This document shows positions 1 to 10,001 of a stretch of 64,000 nucleotides of DNA, piece by piece. The position numbers were made by a program, and so were the translations under genes. Within the stretch, counting starts at the first letter, position 1. The number at the start of each line of letters is the position of its first letter. Under the pieces are notes generated by a model. It searched no databases. It was not told the origin of the DNA and was given only the letters and a program-made list of their open reading frames with translations. Origin of the DNA: Limnephilus marmoratus (taxonomy: Eukaryota > Arthropoda > Insecta > Trichoptera > Limnephilidae); contig OU862918.1 in NCBI GenBank assembly GCA_917880885.1, positions 1,736,001 through 1,800,000 on the forward strand, read 5' to 3'.

Positions 1-537
1 TATATCACTGTTAGTGGTCAAGAAAGTCCAATCTGTATTAGTGAGTTGGTAGTTAATAGAATCGTAATCAGCGTTTTTGAAGTTGAGTATTGTTTGTTTC
101 AGTGGTGGATTATTCGTGTACATATTTACTGTAATGTGTAAGGGGGGATGATAATTATCCGCCGGAACGAGCTGATTGTCTGACATTTCAACACACAATT
201 TAGAGCTGTTTGAAAGGGCAAGATCTAGAAGGCGATCACATATATTAGGTACAAAATTATGCTGATGCAAATTTAAATAGTTTATCATATCTATCACTTC
301 ACGTGCTGGGTCGTTAGAACTTTCGTTAGTAATGTAACCATTGTCACTAGAGTTCCATTTCAAATTGGGAAGATTATAATCGCCGACAATAATTATTTTT
401 GATGTAGGATTTTTTGACATAGATGTTCCATTGTCTTGATATATCAAAGTAAAATAATTAACAATCGCCATCGGCACAACGTTCTGGAGTTCAAAGTTTG
501 TAAATTCCAAAGTGTTAAAATCACGACCCAGAACTGG
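1..537 (-). pseudogene. LINE apurinic-like endonuclease fragment
   Basis: Reading the minus strand from 537 down to the window edge gives one open frame without stops. It contains the motif IIIVGDYNLPNLKW, the central Asp/Asn motif of the exonuclease-endonuclease-phosphatase domain of non-LTR retrotransposons, then a DRLLDLALS segment and NYHPPL where these enzymes usually have the catalytic SDH box. This domain nicks target DNA to prime reverse transcription. The frame begins after a TAA at 538-540 and has no clear start, so the piece is a truncated copy; it may continue to the left of the window. Family assignment beyond Jockey/CR1-like is not possible from this part alone. Confidence 0.8.
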
Positions 538-1541
538 TTAACTATTCTTACTACCCACTATATTTTACCTACCATGGTAAAGTCAGGTAGTCCTCTTGTC
601 TTTCCAGTTTTATCTTGAGTACGTAAAACCCAATAGTGGCCTCAAGTACGAACCAAATAGTGATTACTTACATAGTTGCTCACTTTGTATATATAAGTTT
701 TTTCAATTTTTTCTTAAATTTAAAATTGATGGCGTCCTACCCATGCTCATTTTTTTACCCAAAATTGGATATTGATACGTCCATTTTATAAATTGTATTT
801 ATAAAGCCAAAAATCGGTCTTTATAATTTTGTACACAAACCTATTTAACTCGTTTCAACTAAAGTACGTAAAACCGAATATTTCGGTCTTTTGTTGTAAT
901 AGCGAAGTCTTCGTTTCGTTCCTATATTGTTACACCATGTATGTCTTGTATTACGCGTCTCAACTCTACGGGACAGGTTAATAAAAACCTCGCGGTCATC
1001 CTGATTCTCGTACGGAAACAATTGCAACCTAACGTAAATCTACAATGTTTTTTTAGAGTATCGTGTTGCAAATAGGCAATTCAACCTTTGTCTCACCACC
1101 CAAGCAAGTGTTTTGCAACATAAAAATTGCATATCACGCGGCAGATTGGTAGCTATACAAAAGGTATGTAAAACCTCAATTGGTCTTTTTGTTTTCCTCA
1201 CTGAAGGTTGCTACAATAGACAGTATGTAAAACCATATAGGTCTGTCTTCATTTATCGTACAGGGTAAACAGAAATATACTCTGTCATCACCTCACTCCT
1301 TGTAAGACATGAAGTAACATAAACTGTTTACCTCCTCTGTTATTCTGTCGTACGCCTTTTGGGCTACGAAGTTAGTCAATCTAACAAATCTTTACCTACA
1401 ACATTAAAACAATACTGTTAACGTCTAGTGTGTTGTATTTAAACGTAACCATGCTACGCGACAGGAGAGATCCTTAGAATACCTGCCACGATACGAGAAG
1501 TTCGTTATAATCACTTTATGCTCATAACTAATGTTGTTGAG

Positions 1542-1670
1542 TTGGTCGTGTGTCATTATTTGTCATGAGTACCGCCCTGTATAATATGTTTTGGTCGTGT
1601 GTCATTATTTGTCATGAGTACCGCCCTGTATAATATGTTTTGGTCGTGTGTCATTATTTGTCATGAGTAC
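1542..1670. repeat. 49-bp tandem repeat, about 2.6 units
   Basis: Units starting TTGGTCGTGTGTCATT begin at 1542, 1591 and 1640, a strict 49-bp period. The first two units are identical; the third breaks off after the GAGTACC step. It lies within the hairpin-rich region. Confidence 0.95.
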
Positions 1671-1683
1671 CATTTTTGTGTAT

Positions 1684-1927
1684 AATTGTGTATAAACTCT
1701 GTACACGAGACGTGAAGACGTAATAATAATACTTACCGTGATTCGTGTGAACGACATAATATCGGCCTTGCTATCTTCTTTAAGATGCATTGTATAACAC
1801 TCTATGACTTCTGTCTACAATTGAGCTGTATCTTGTTATAATTGTGTACTTATATAATTTGTGCACCAAACGTGAAGACGTTACAATACTCACCATGAAT
1901 CGTGCGAACGAAATAATATCAACCCTT
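1684..1927. repeat. Diverged direct duplication
   Basis: The segments at about 1684-1770 and 1840-1927 align over their length (shared cores CGTGAAGACGT and GAACGAMATAATATC), with many substitutions. They are separated by about 70 bp of unrelated sequence. Not coding as far as I can tell. Confidence 0.7.
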
Positions 1928-2572
1928 TTTGTGCGCACTACACAAAGTAGTCCACAACCTTTTTGTAAATTGTTCAACGACAATGCCCGTGGACTTCCTG
2001 TTTTGCCACTTCTTTCTCTAAAGGAAAGAAGCCCAGGAATATCTACTTATTTCTACTATCGTGGTACGAGAACACAACAGAATGGAGTTGGCAGGAAAAC
2101 ACTTCTTTTTCTTCTTCTTCTTCAGCACACTTTATTTAATGTAATAAATACAGTATTACAAGAGGGTCTATCTACCCTCACTCGGGTGGTCCACGACCAC
2201 GCCACACTGACAAATATCGAAGTCTCTACTTCGATCTCTCTATTGTCAGTTTTCCAATACTGAACCGTAGGTATAACTCGTACCTACCAGCTTCAGTATA
2301 ATTACACAATTGAAGGCACACAGCATGTACCTTCTAGTTTTACCCTACCAGCAAAACTAACGCAAAGGGCCTATCTTCCCTCTGCGCAACTGAAGATACA
2401 CCTCGTATATCTTCCAGTTCAACCGCCATAACAAGACTCCTTCACTCTCACAGCAAGACTAACTCTCTGTTCTAAAATTCACCATATTTAAAGCAAAAAT
2501 ACACTAATACAAAAAGGTATAACAATGTTGGGACACTATTTGAGCGGCTCCTAAACTGAATTTTAAAATCCC

Positions 2573-2775
2573 GCAATAAAACAATTACCCGAGAGTCGGC
2601 AAAAAGGGCCACCAATAAAATTAAGTACATCATACAATACTGAAATGGAGAAATGGGGGAAACTAACATTAAAAATTCCCAGTTCTCATATTCTTAAATT
2701 TAACCCACAATAAAACAGTAAAATTACTTTTAAAAGTTCGCCAAAAAGGGCACATCAATAAAGGTACCTACAACT
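2573..2775. repeat. Diverged tandem duplication
   Basis: Two related blocks near 2573-2635 and 2704-2772 share CAATAAAACA, then CGSCAAAAAGGGC and AATAAA, about 131 bp apart. They continue the pattern of diverged duplications seen at 1.5-1.9 kb. Confidence 0.6.
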
Positions 2776-3060
2776 TAAACCTAAGGTACAGCTAAGGGAT
2801 TAAGTTCCTTCAGTTCGGGTCATAAAATAACCGCCAGAAAACCCTTTGTATTTTGGCGGCTGCAACAAATATTTATGCATTCTATTTGAACTGTACAGAT
2901 ATAAAACTACTTAAAAATAAACAATTTAAGAAATTAACCCTTTGTTCCTTATCGGTAAAGGAATGCCCCCATATAATATCAGGCCGAATACATTTATTTC
3001 TAAAGGTTGGGAGCTTACTTGAAAAACCCATGGAAGAATTTTATTTGCAAAGGTGAAAAT

Positions 3061-4009
3061 ACGTTTAACTAAAATTACTAAAAATAACACGAATGATACG
3101 ACTAATTTTTATTACTTAAAGCGAAATGGATAAATCGCATTCTGGAACAAACACTACTATCTCAAAAGGACTAGCTTGTCAGCTTCACTGTCAGCTATGG
3201 GGCATAGTGCCGTGGGAGTTAATCGAATGGGCACAAAACCACCAAACTCGTCGGCTGGGAAGCGAATAAAAGAAATCCCAGGATTGTGAAATTGGAGCGA
3301 GGGTCTATCTTTTCTCACAATCATGTAGAAGTTTAATATGACCCCCAATCTTTTGACAAATACACGCAAAAGATTAGCCTTGGTATAATGTGTATTCAAA
3401 CCCCCTTCTCATTGCCTACAATACTATCCACTTTAAATCAATGTAAAGAGCCAGGAAATCTGCTGGGTGATTATGTTTCTTTCTCACATAGAGTTTGAAT
3501 TGGAAATTAGTCCAGTCTCTAGCAAATTTCGTAACTCGACTCCTTCCTTTTTCCTCTCCTTTCCCCACTCCCATACTCTCAGACATATGTTATGAGGCGG
3601 AAAATCTGTTGTTGACCATATTTCGCCCTCAGTTCGAGTTCGAATAGGAGACTGTCCAGTTATCCACAGGTTTTTCCCCTCAATCGCGGCGTTTGTCTCG
3701 CCATTTTTTCCTCTCAAATTTACGAAACACATTCATGAATACTGGATATGTACGATATGCACTTGGCGTACCGTCTGTCTCCTTTTTGACAACCTTTATC
3801 CATGAATTGGTTTTCCCTTTGCCGTGACCCGTTCACGATCTTTTGTCTTGTTCTTTGAAATTCTAAGAAAATGTTACCACCTTATGTTAACATAGGCCAT
3901 GGAAGGCCAGTTGTTTTTTCAAACAAGGCATTTTGTCATTCGGCAAACGCCAAATCATCCTAATAAAGGATAATGTTCTAACAATCTTAGTTAGGAATCT
4001 CTCTCTTCG
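3061..4009. other. No gene recognised
   Basis: Only short open frames of ordinary length occur here, without recognisable motifs. Nothing resembling the 5' LTR expected for the element that follows could be found. Confidence 0.5.
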
Positions 4010-4948
4010 TCAATCCCTGGGTCGGTGGTTAAACTTCGTTTGTTTCATTATCTAGACACATTTTGTTTCTCTCCAAACTTTTTCTTCATTGGTCTCTAGG
4101 CAGGTAAATCTCAAGAATTTTGGCTCTAATAATAATTTCACCCGGATTTAAAAAGAAGCCCAGGCGGACGTCATCACCAGCAACCTCGCTGAGCCCCGCT
4201 TCCTGACAACCCGCGCTGTGGTTATGAAGGTCCTTCCTGCTGCTATCCCCTACACAATTGTTCCTGAAAGCACAGACCATACCGCACATATGTATGTTGT
4301 CTTGTTGTGCCACTGCGAGCCGAGTTGTCCCACTTATACATTATGACACTCTGAACTACCTTTTGGGCACGCTAGCCCCTGGGTTGTTCTTGCTCCTGCC
4401 TCCGAAGCCAGTTATGTCGTCTCTTGCTCTGTCATGCAGTGACACACACCATGTCATGTGTAAACCATTATTACCTTGATTCTCCAGCATTTGCTAAATG
4501 CACACCTCTATAAGTTATTCTGAGCTACATTATGCTTCGAGAAACATTATACACAATCCGTGCTTACCATAATGGCACATAGGATTCGTACTGGCATGTC
4601 TGCAGATCCTGGACGCTACTCTTCAATGACCTTTGTAACCATAGCCGCGACACTGCAAACCACAGCACCTACCTCGCGAATTTCGAAGCCTACAACGAAA
4701 CAAAGTGTTCCTTCTCTAAGACCTAGTGTAATCCAGAGTATTATCTCAAATGGGTCTGATTACGGTGATAATGTAATCCTTAGAGTCTGTGAAATAACGC
4801 CTTCTCCGTGATTCTTCGTAATTCTTCGAAACCCTCCGAAACTCGTCAAAACGAATCTACGCTCGGCAAACTTAGCTTCCAGACCAATGAAACCATAGAA
4901 GCATACTAATAAGCAACCTTTTGTCTCCTCTTGCCCAAATTTGAACTG

Positions 4949-5080
4949 TCATTTCCCAATTGCATAACATTGTGTATTGTCATTTCCCAATTGCATAACA
5001 TTGTGTATTGTCATTTCTCAATTGCATAACATTGTGTATTGTCATTTCTCAATTGCATAACATTGTGTATTGTCATTTCA
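4949..5080. repeat. 31-bp tandem repeat in copy A internal region
   Basis: Units containing CAATTGCATAACATTG start near 4949, 4980, 5011 and 5042 with a 31-bp period, plus a partial fifth. Copy B has a tandem array at the matching place (26653-26790) with a related but shorter unit of about 28 bp. Confidence 0.9.
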
Positions 5081-5168
5081 ATGGAATATCCCTGTATATT
5101 GTTTTATACCTTGTGTTCTCTACTGTCGGTTCCAAACTTTTTAATAATTCCCCCCACCTCCCGCAAAC

Positions 5169-7855
5169 ATTTTTTTTTTTATTTATTTATCTATAAAAAG
5201 AATGTTTGTATTACATTATTCGATGCCTGTCTCACTAGGGTATACCTGTGTTGAGACAGGCGTAGAGGTACATGAATGAGTATCATACAAAAGAATATTT
5301 AATTACAACATAAGAACATTTAAGGTAAGATACATACTGATTTATACAATTCAAACAGAAAGATGATTAAGATTGAGGGTTAATATCATAAAGAGAGCAT
5401 TATATAGGTGAAGGAAGAGATGAATAAAGTAGTAAATCCTTTCGAATCTATATAGGTAGTTATATTATACATATAGGATTTTACTATTTTAAGTTCTTTA
5501 ATAAGGGTAAGGACATACGTGAGATGGTAATTCTGTCTATTTGTACTCTATTTTACAGATGTTAGCAGTAGTGTGACGTCCAATACTTATAATCCATTTC
5601 TTTATATCTTGTTTGTATTTGGTCATTGATTCAGTTTGTCTAATCGTGGCTGGAAGTGTATTGTGTAGTTTGCAAGCTATGTATTTAAAGTGTTTTTGTC
5701 CAAAGGTGGTTTTAGAAAAGGGAGTTTGGAGAAGTTCTTTATTTTTGGCTCGGGTATTGTGTATCATTTGTGTTGGTTTGTATAGGATTTTGTTGTTTTT
5801 ATGTAAATAAAGTAAGATGGATTTTGCGTAGAGCTGTTTAATGTCCATAACGTTGAAAGTATTGAAGATCGTATCGGTGCTGGTAGTGAGAGGAAGTTTA
5901 AGAATTATTTTTATTATTAGTTTTTGTGCTTTAATGATGGGGTCGAGGGCATTAGAATGAGTGTTACCCCAAGCTAAAATTCCGTATTCGAAGTGAGATT
6001 GGCACAGTGAGTAATACACTGTTTTTAAAAGTTGTAGGTTAAGGAAATTGCGCGTTTGTTTGAAAAAGTAAATAGATTTGCGAATTTTGTTTGTAGTGTT
6101 AAGTATATGTTGCTTCCAATTTAAGTGTGTATCAAAGGTTAATCCTAAATATTTGATAGTTGCTACTTGTTCTAGGCATGGGCAGTTGCAATTCCGGTTC
6201 AGAGATGAGTTATTACATCCGTGTATTTTCAATTTTGGGTGTAGGTTTGGTTTTGTGATATTGGTAAGACTAGACAGTAAGTATTTAGTTTTCTGTATGT
6301 TAAGAGTTAATGTGTTCGAGTCAAGCCAATATTTAACCTTTTGAATTCCTACCTCCGCTTTAGAATATACGGTAGGCCAATCTTTTGCTTGAAATAGTAG
6401 TACAGTGTCGTCGGCGAAACTGACAATAGTGGCATCGATATCTAGGTTACACAACTCGTTAATGTATATTAGGAAGAGCGTTGGACCTATAACACTGCCT
6501 TGTGGGACACCGTAACTAATAGGTAAATTCTGACTCTTTGTAGCTCTGAGTTTAACGCATTGGGATCTGTCAGATAGGAAACTGGAGAGGAGGCTTAATT
6601 CATTATTCCTAATACCTATGTTGAACAATTTGCGTTCTAATTTGATGTGTGATATTGTATCAAACGCTTTACACAGGTCGAGAAATATCGATAGACATTT
6701 CGAGCCCTTATCAAGGTGGCCAGAGATGTGGTCAGTGACGGTGGCTATGGCATCGTTTGTACTTTTATGGTTTCTGAAGCCAAATTGCCGGGGCGATAGT
6801 AGGTTGTTGGTTTCAAGATATTCCATAAGACTCTTATTCACGATCTTTTCAAATACTTTAGACAGGGAATTGAGTAACGTAATAGGACGATAATTACTAA
6901 TATCAAGTTTGGAGCCTGTTTTGAAAATAGGGATAATAAGACCTTGTTTTAGAATGGCGGGAAATAATCCTTGGCGAATGCTAATATTCAGCAGATGAGT
7001 TAATGGTTGTATTATAACCGGGGCAATTTTTTTAAGAACACTGTTGGGTATTTCGTCAATGCCGGTGGATGAAGAGTTTTTTAAAGAGTTTATTACCGTA
7101 GAAACTTCTTTCTCTGTAACCGTTTTGAGAACAAATCGGGTAGGGAATTCATCATTGGAAGGGTGAACGCTAGGATCCAGCATATGGTTGGTTGATTGGA
7201 TTTTTGTTGCTAGTTCTGGACCTATATTTGCAAAATAACTGTTTATATGATTGACAATTGTGTTAGGATTCGATGTAAAGTCTACGGTGATATCATTGAT
7301 ATTGAGAGAGTTTAAGGCGTCGGTGGCTTTATTTGAATTGGTAGCTTCCTTGAGGACTTTCCATATTTTTTTAGGATCGTTGATGCATTCGGATATTTTT
7401 TTATTGTAGTATAGATTTTTGGCTTTCCTAATGACTTGTGTGCAAATATTTCGGTATCTTTTGTAGAAATTATGAAGTGTAATATCATATGGATTCGTGG
7501 CACATTTTTTATGTATGGAATTGCGTTTCCGAATGCAGTTGATGATAGTGTGATTAATCCATGGTTTGAGAGGTTTGATAGCTCTAGGAATGGTTTTTGT
7601 GGTGGTTTTGGTGTTTTGAACAAGGGTTTCTTGTATGTAGGTAGAGAAGTAGTTCCATGCCTCATCTATGTTTGCTATCTTATAGAGTCTGTCCCAGGAT
7701 TTAGAACTAATCGTTTTGTTGAGGTGGTCATAGTTAATTATTTTCTTTGTTATTTCAGTTGATGTTTTGCTTTGAACGTTGTGTTTGGAACTCATTGTGA
7801 AGGAGGTGGCGTAATGATCTGTAATTGTTACATTGTTATCCATTGTTATCCAACT
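5169..7855 (-). mobile_element. 5'-truncated LINE (family L-1) nested in LTR element
   Basis: A non-LTR retrotransposon on the minus strand. Its 3' end is marked by an A-rich tail (AATAAATAAA type) at 5169-5190 and its 5' end is cut inside the endonuclease domain near 7855. About 370 bp of 3' UTR follow the ORF. Related fragments of this or a close family lie at 36905-37435, 47490-49412 and 60060-60540. I found no clear target-site duplication. Confidence 0.8.
5537..7843 (-). CDS. LINE reverse transcriptase (ORF2 C-terminal part, 768 aa open)
   Basis: The frame is open for 768 codons. Residues 1-20 (ITDHYATSF) are the very end of the endonuclease domain, matching the DYYATSF of the fragment at 36905-37435, so the ATG used here is internal. 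The reverse transcriptase fills roughly residues 285-530: NYRPITLLNSLSK (about 317), SIFLDLCKAFDTISH, YGVPQGSVIGP (about 445) and the catalytic FADD box (about 476). The C-terminal third has the thumb and RLPL/QTRxFLNLQ-type region typical of Jockey/CR1-like LINEs. It copies its RNA at the nicked target. An intact frame in a truncated copy suggests a fairly recent insertion; the copy itself cannot move without endonuclease and promoter. Confidence 0.9.
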   Translation of the reverse strand: MDNNVTITDHYATSFTMSSKHNVQSKTSTEITKKIINYDHLNKTISSKSWDRLYKIANIDEAWNYFSTYIQETLVQNTKTTTKTIPRAIKPLKPWINHTIINCIRKRNSIHKKCATNPYDITLHNFYKRYRNICTQVIRKAKNLYYNKKISECINDPKKIWKVLKEATNSNKATDALNSLNINDITVDFTSNPNTIVNHINSYFANIGPELATKIQSTNHMLDPSVHPSNDEFPTRFVLKTVTEKEVSTVINSLKNSSSTGIDEIPNSVLKKIAPVIIQPLTHLLNISIRQGLFPAILKQGLIIPIFKTGSKLDISNYRPITLLNSLSKVFEKIVNKSLMEYLETNNLLSPRQFGFRNHKSTNDAIATVTDHISGHLDKGSKCLSIFLDLCKAFDTISHIKLERKLFNIGIRNNELSLLSSFLSDRSQCVKLRATKSQNLPISYGVPQGSVIGPTLFLIYINELCNLDIDATIVSFADDTVLLFQAKDWPTVYSKAEVGIQKVKYWLDSNTLTLNIQKTKYLLSSLTNITKPNLHPKLKIHGCNNSSLNRNCNCPCLEQVATIKYLGLTFDTHLNWKQHILNTTNKIRKSIYFFKQTRNFLNLQLLKTVYYSLCQSHFEYGILAWGNTHSNALDPIIKAQKLIIKIILKLPLTTSTDTIFNTFNVMDIKQLYAKSILLYLHKNNKILYKPTQMIHNTRAKNKELLQTPFSKTTFGQKHFKYIACKLHNTLPATIRQTESMTKYKQDIKKWIISIGRHTTANICKIEYK

Positions 7856-8024
7856 ATAACATGAGCTAGTCTGTATGTTTTAGCTAGGTTTCTCTCCAAC
7901 CTACCAAGGTCTCTCAAACTCAACTCTCCCTCTCCTGTCGGTCGGTTCTCTCAAAAAATAACCCTGATGGAAGCATAAGAGGATTTTTTCCCCTACAGCT
8001 CCATTGCCACGTCGCCTTTTTTCC

Positions 8025-8039
8025 GAGCGCGGGGGGAAG
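8025..8039 (+). other. Polypurine tract of LTR element copy A
   Basis: GAGCGCGGGGGGAAG sits directly before the LTR start TGTTACGG at 8040. The same tract in copy B (26396-26407, minus) also abuts TGTTACG. Such tracts prime plus-strand synthesis in LTR retrotransposons. Confidence 0.7.
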
Positions 8040-8538
8040 TGTTACGGAGCGCATTTCCGGTTTGACAATATTAAAGAGTTACTTTATGACTCGCGCGCCG
8101 CAGTGTTTCCGGCCGCTCGGAACAGCAAAGCGGCGATACGCGTTCGAGCCACACAGTCAGCGCCCAGCCTCAGAGCACCGAGCACGTGCCGCTGTGTGCC
8201 GCTCGCTCCATACGACCGACGGTAGAATCTCGTGGAACAATGGCGCCAGACACGTGTTGTAACCATGTATTCGAGGACTGGAACATCAGAGTTCGTTGCC
8301 GAGTCGAACACGCCTCTCACACCACCCTGTAAGTGACTGCATTGCCGTATTCCCTCTTTAATAATGTGTCTATTCGCTGTGTTAGTGATTGCCTCGCGAA
8401 ACCCACCCGGGATGACGAAATTGAGAGATCATGTTAGTTCTAAAGTTCAGCTAGGTCATTGTCATTGTGTTCATACTACATTGTTGACCCCTGTGATTAC
8501 TGTAATGGTTTGTACCTGTTGATTCTACAATACATGAC
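8040..8538 (+). repeat. 3' LTR of copy A (end approximate)
   Basis: The block begins TGTTACGGAGCGC after a polypurine tract. It is GC-rich with CpGs in its first 300 bp and then carries a strong splice-donor-like CCCT/GTAAGTG at about 8329. The motif CCTCGCGAAACC near 8391 recurs in the solo LTR at 35601-36203, and the last 60 bp resemble the end of the copy B LTR. LTRs of the three copies are clearly related but strongly diverged. A short ATG frame at 8240 with good context lies inside; I treat it as LTR sequence and not a host exon. Confidence 0.6.
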
Positions 8539-8779
8539 CTTTTCCTCTATTAACTGTTGTTATTCCGCTACGGTGGAGGTACCCAGGGCAACGCCCCGCA
8601 CTGTATATTGAGAGATGGAGCTTACCTGATAGCCTACCGGCGGCCTCCGCTCTGAATAGAGAGATCTCATATGCTTTTTCCGATTTTGCTAGCCTCGGGC
8701 ATGTTGAGACGATATTGTTGGGGGTACACACCGCGCCTACCCCAGGCCCCACGTGTGTTGTAGCCCAAACGCACCACAG

Positions 8780-9005
8780 GCCCCAACGTACCAACTATTG
8801 AAAGAATTCAGAGAAAATTTTTACGTTTTCTAAATTTTTTAACTTAACATCCCTTTGGAGCACATAAATAACCCGTCTTTAATGAATACTTTAAATATTC
8901 CAACATTAGAAAACAGACGAAAAATAAACGACCCAACATTTTTATTAAAATTATTAAACTCTAAATTCGACAGTTGTGAACTCCTGCAATTGGTAAATCT
9001 ACATG
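8780..9005 (+). repeat. Left arm of 226-bp inverted repeat (LINE L-2 fragment)
   Basis: This block is the reverse complement of 9776-10001; I count one mismatch in about 226 bp. In the plus frame it encodes TIERIQRKFLRF and, further on, LENRRKINDPTFLLKLLNSK, which match the C-terminal part of the LINE at 10001-11988 (NIERIQKKFLRF, LEDRRKINDLTFLFKILNSK). It is thus a copied piece of LINE ORF2, not a gene. Confidence 0.9.
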
Positions 9006-9559
9006 CATCTGATGAGATATAAATATTTACCCGCTCAAATTTACTACCGGTGGCTCCACCGCGCTCCACATTTTAAATTTTTATTAAATATTTTTATATG
9101 AAATGATAAACAAGTGAGGTGACAAAAGTGTTTATTAGATATATATATACAATAGAATAAGTATTTTTGGTTACATAATCTGTGATTTTAGTACCGTTTT
9201 CACATAAAAACCTCACGTGAGTCATTTTTAACCTATTATTAATGTTTGCGTTCTAAATTTTAATATTTATAAATGCTAATATTTATTTGTAATATAATAA
9301 TTTGAAAGCATATTTTGTAACCTTTCTAAAACAGTTTTTACTATTCGGCTACGTTCAGAAATGTTTCATTTATAGAGCTTTAATTGTGGAGCGGTAATAA
9401 CAAAAGGTTTTCGTAAAATGTCATTTCGTTAGAGACAGTTAAAGTGCTTAAATGGCGATTTTCGGAGGGGTTAAAAAAAATAGGTTACATAAAATATAAG
9501 CAACCAAATATAGTCCATAAAATATAGGAGTTGGCATAAAGTAGGTAATGTTTAAAATT
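9006..9559. other. Spacer of the inverted repeat, no gene recognised
   Basis: AT-rich sequence between the arms. I see no coding frame, tRNA or known repeat in it. The LINE fragment of the right arm runs on into the spacer up to about 9560. Confidence 0.5.
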
Positions 9560-10001
9560 GTTGTTGACATTAGTTTATGGGATAGGTAGAAATACATAGT
9601 TGGCACATTTGGCGTTTGAAGTTTTCAAATTATAATCAAATACATCCATATTGTTTAAGTATTTGTTACCAAGACCACATAATATGTAAACGTTGTGTTG
9701 GAGAATGTAAATCGTGGTTCGAATGAGATGTACGTATATAAAATGTCAATGTTTGTCTAGTTGTTCGTGTAGGTACATGTAGATTTACCAATTGCAGGAG
9801 TTCACAACTGTCGAATTTAGAGTTTAATAATTTTAATAAAAATGTTGGGTCGTTTATTTTTCGTCTGTTTTCTAATGTTGGAATATTTAAAGTATTCATT
9901 AAAGACGGGTTATTTATGTGCTCCAAAGGGATGTTAAGTTAAAAAATTTACAAAACGTAAAAATTTTCTCTGAATTCTTTCAATAGTTGGTACGTTGGGG
10001 C
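9560..10001 (-). pseudogene. Right arm of inverted repeat: LINE L-2 3' fragment, antisense
   Basis: On the minus strand 9926-9666 reads LENRRKINDPTFLLKLLNSKFDSCELLQLVNL in pieces, homologous to the end of the neighbouring LINE ORF, and homology continues weakly to about 9560 (NKYLNNMDVFDYNL against NQYLGDIDIFDITL). The outer end at 10001 joins directly to plus-strand LINE coding sequence. The arm faces the plus-strand LINE head to head, which resembles a 5'-inverted insertion, but the inverted part is the 3' end of the element and so simple twin priming does not explain it. Confidence 0.8.

Larger units (their letters stand above)
600..3060. repeat. Hairpin-rich region with repeated short inverted repeats
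   Basis: No coding frame is convincing here. The stretch is instead full of short perfect inverted repeats. Examples: 873-878 with 882-887; 1218-1223 with 1243-1248 around 1232-1234/1240-1242; 1264-1272 with 1324-1332 (9 bp); 2162-2167 with 2174-2179; 2186-2191 with 2195-2200; 2216-2223 with 2228-2235 (8 bp); 2267-2273 with 2281-2287 inside 2259-2264/2292-2297; 2312-2316 with 2330-2334; 2335-2341 with 2353-2359; 2361-2369 with 2378-2386; 2392-2398 with 2408-2414. A GTAYGTAAAACC motif recurs near 617, 864, 1166 and 1223, each followed by a GGYCT-type complement. Further stems occur near 2831-2862 and 2949-2963. What it does is unknown. Confidence 0.6.
4010..8540 (+). mobile_element. Non-autonomous LTR retrotransposon, copy A (5' LTR not found)
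   Basis: The internal region 4010-5168 plus about 7855-8039 aligns, in opposite orientation, with the internal region of the element at 25845-28294. Shared landmarks include CTCCAAACTTTTYTTCATTGGTC near 4075 (described in pieces), the CTCCATTGCCACGTCGC block at 8000-8016 and the G-rich polypurine tract at 8025-8039. A TG-starting LTR follows at 8040. A LINE (about 5169-7855) is nested inside. Without the LINE the internal part is about 1.35 kb, the same as in copy B, and carries no gag or pol. The element therefore looks like a TRIM/LARD-type parasite that used enzymes from elsewhere. Confidence 0.65.

Noticed and set aside
3157..3399. 80-codon minus-strand frame
   Set aside because: No recognisable motif, no splice or promoter support; length is within chance.
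5613..7762. Plus-strand open frames opposite the LINE ORF
   Set aside because: Shadows of the minus-strand reverse transcriptase frame.
8240..8332. ATG with good context followed by a strong splice donor, like a host first exon
   Set aside because: It lies in a block that starts TGTTACGG after a polypurine tract and resembles two other LTRs, so LTR sequence is the simpler reading.
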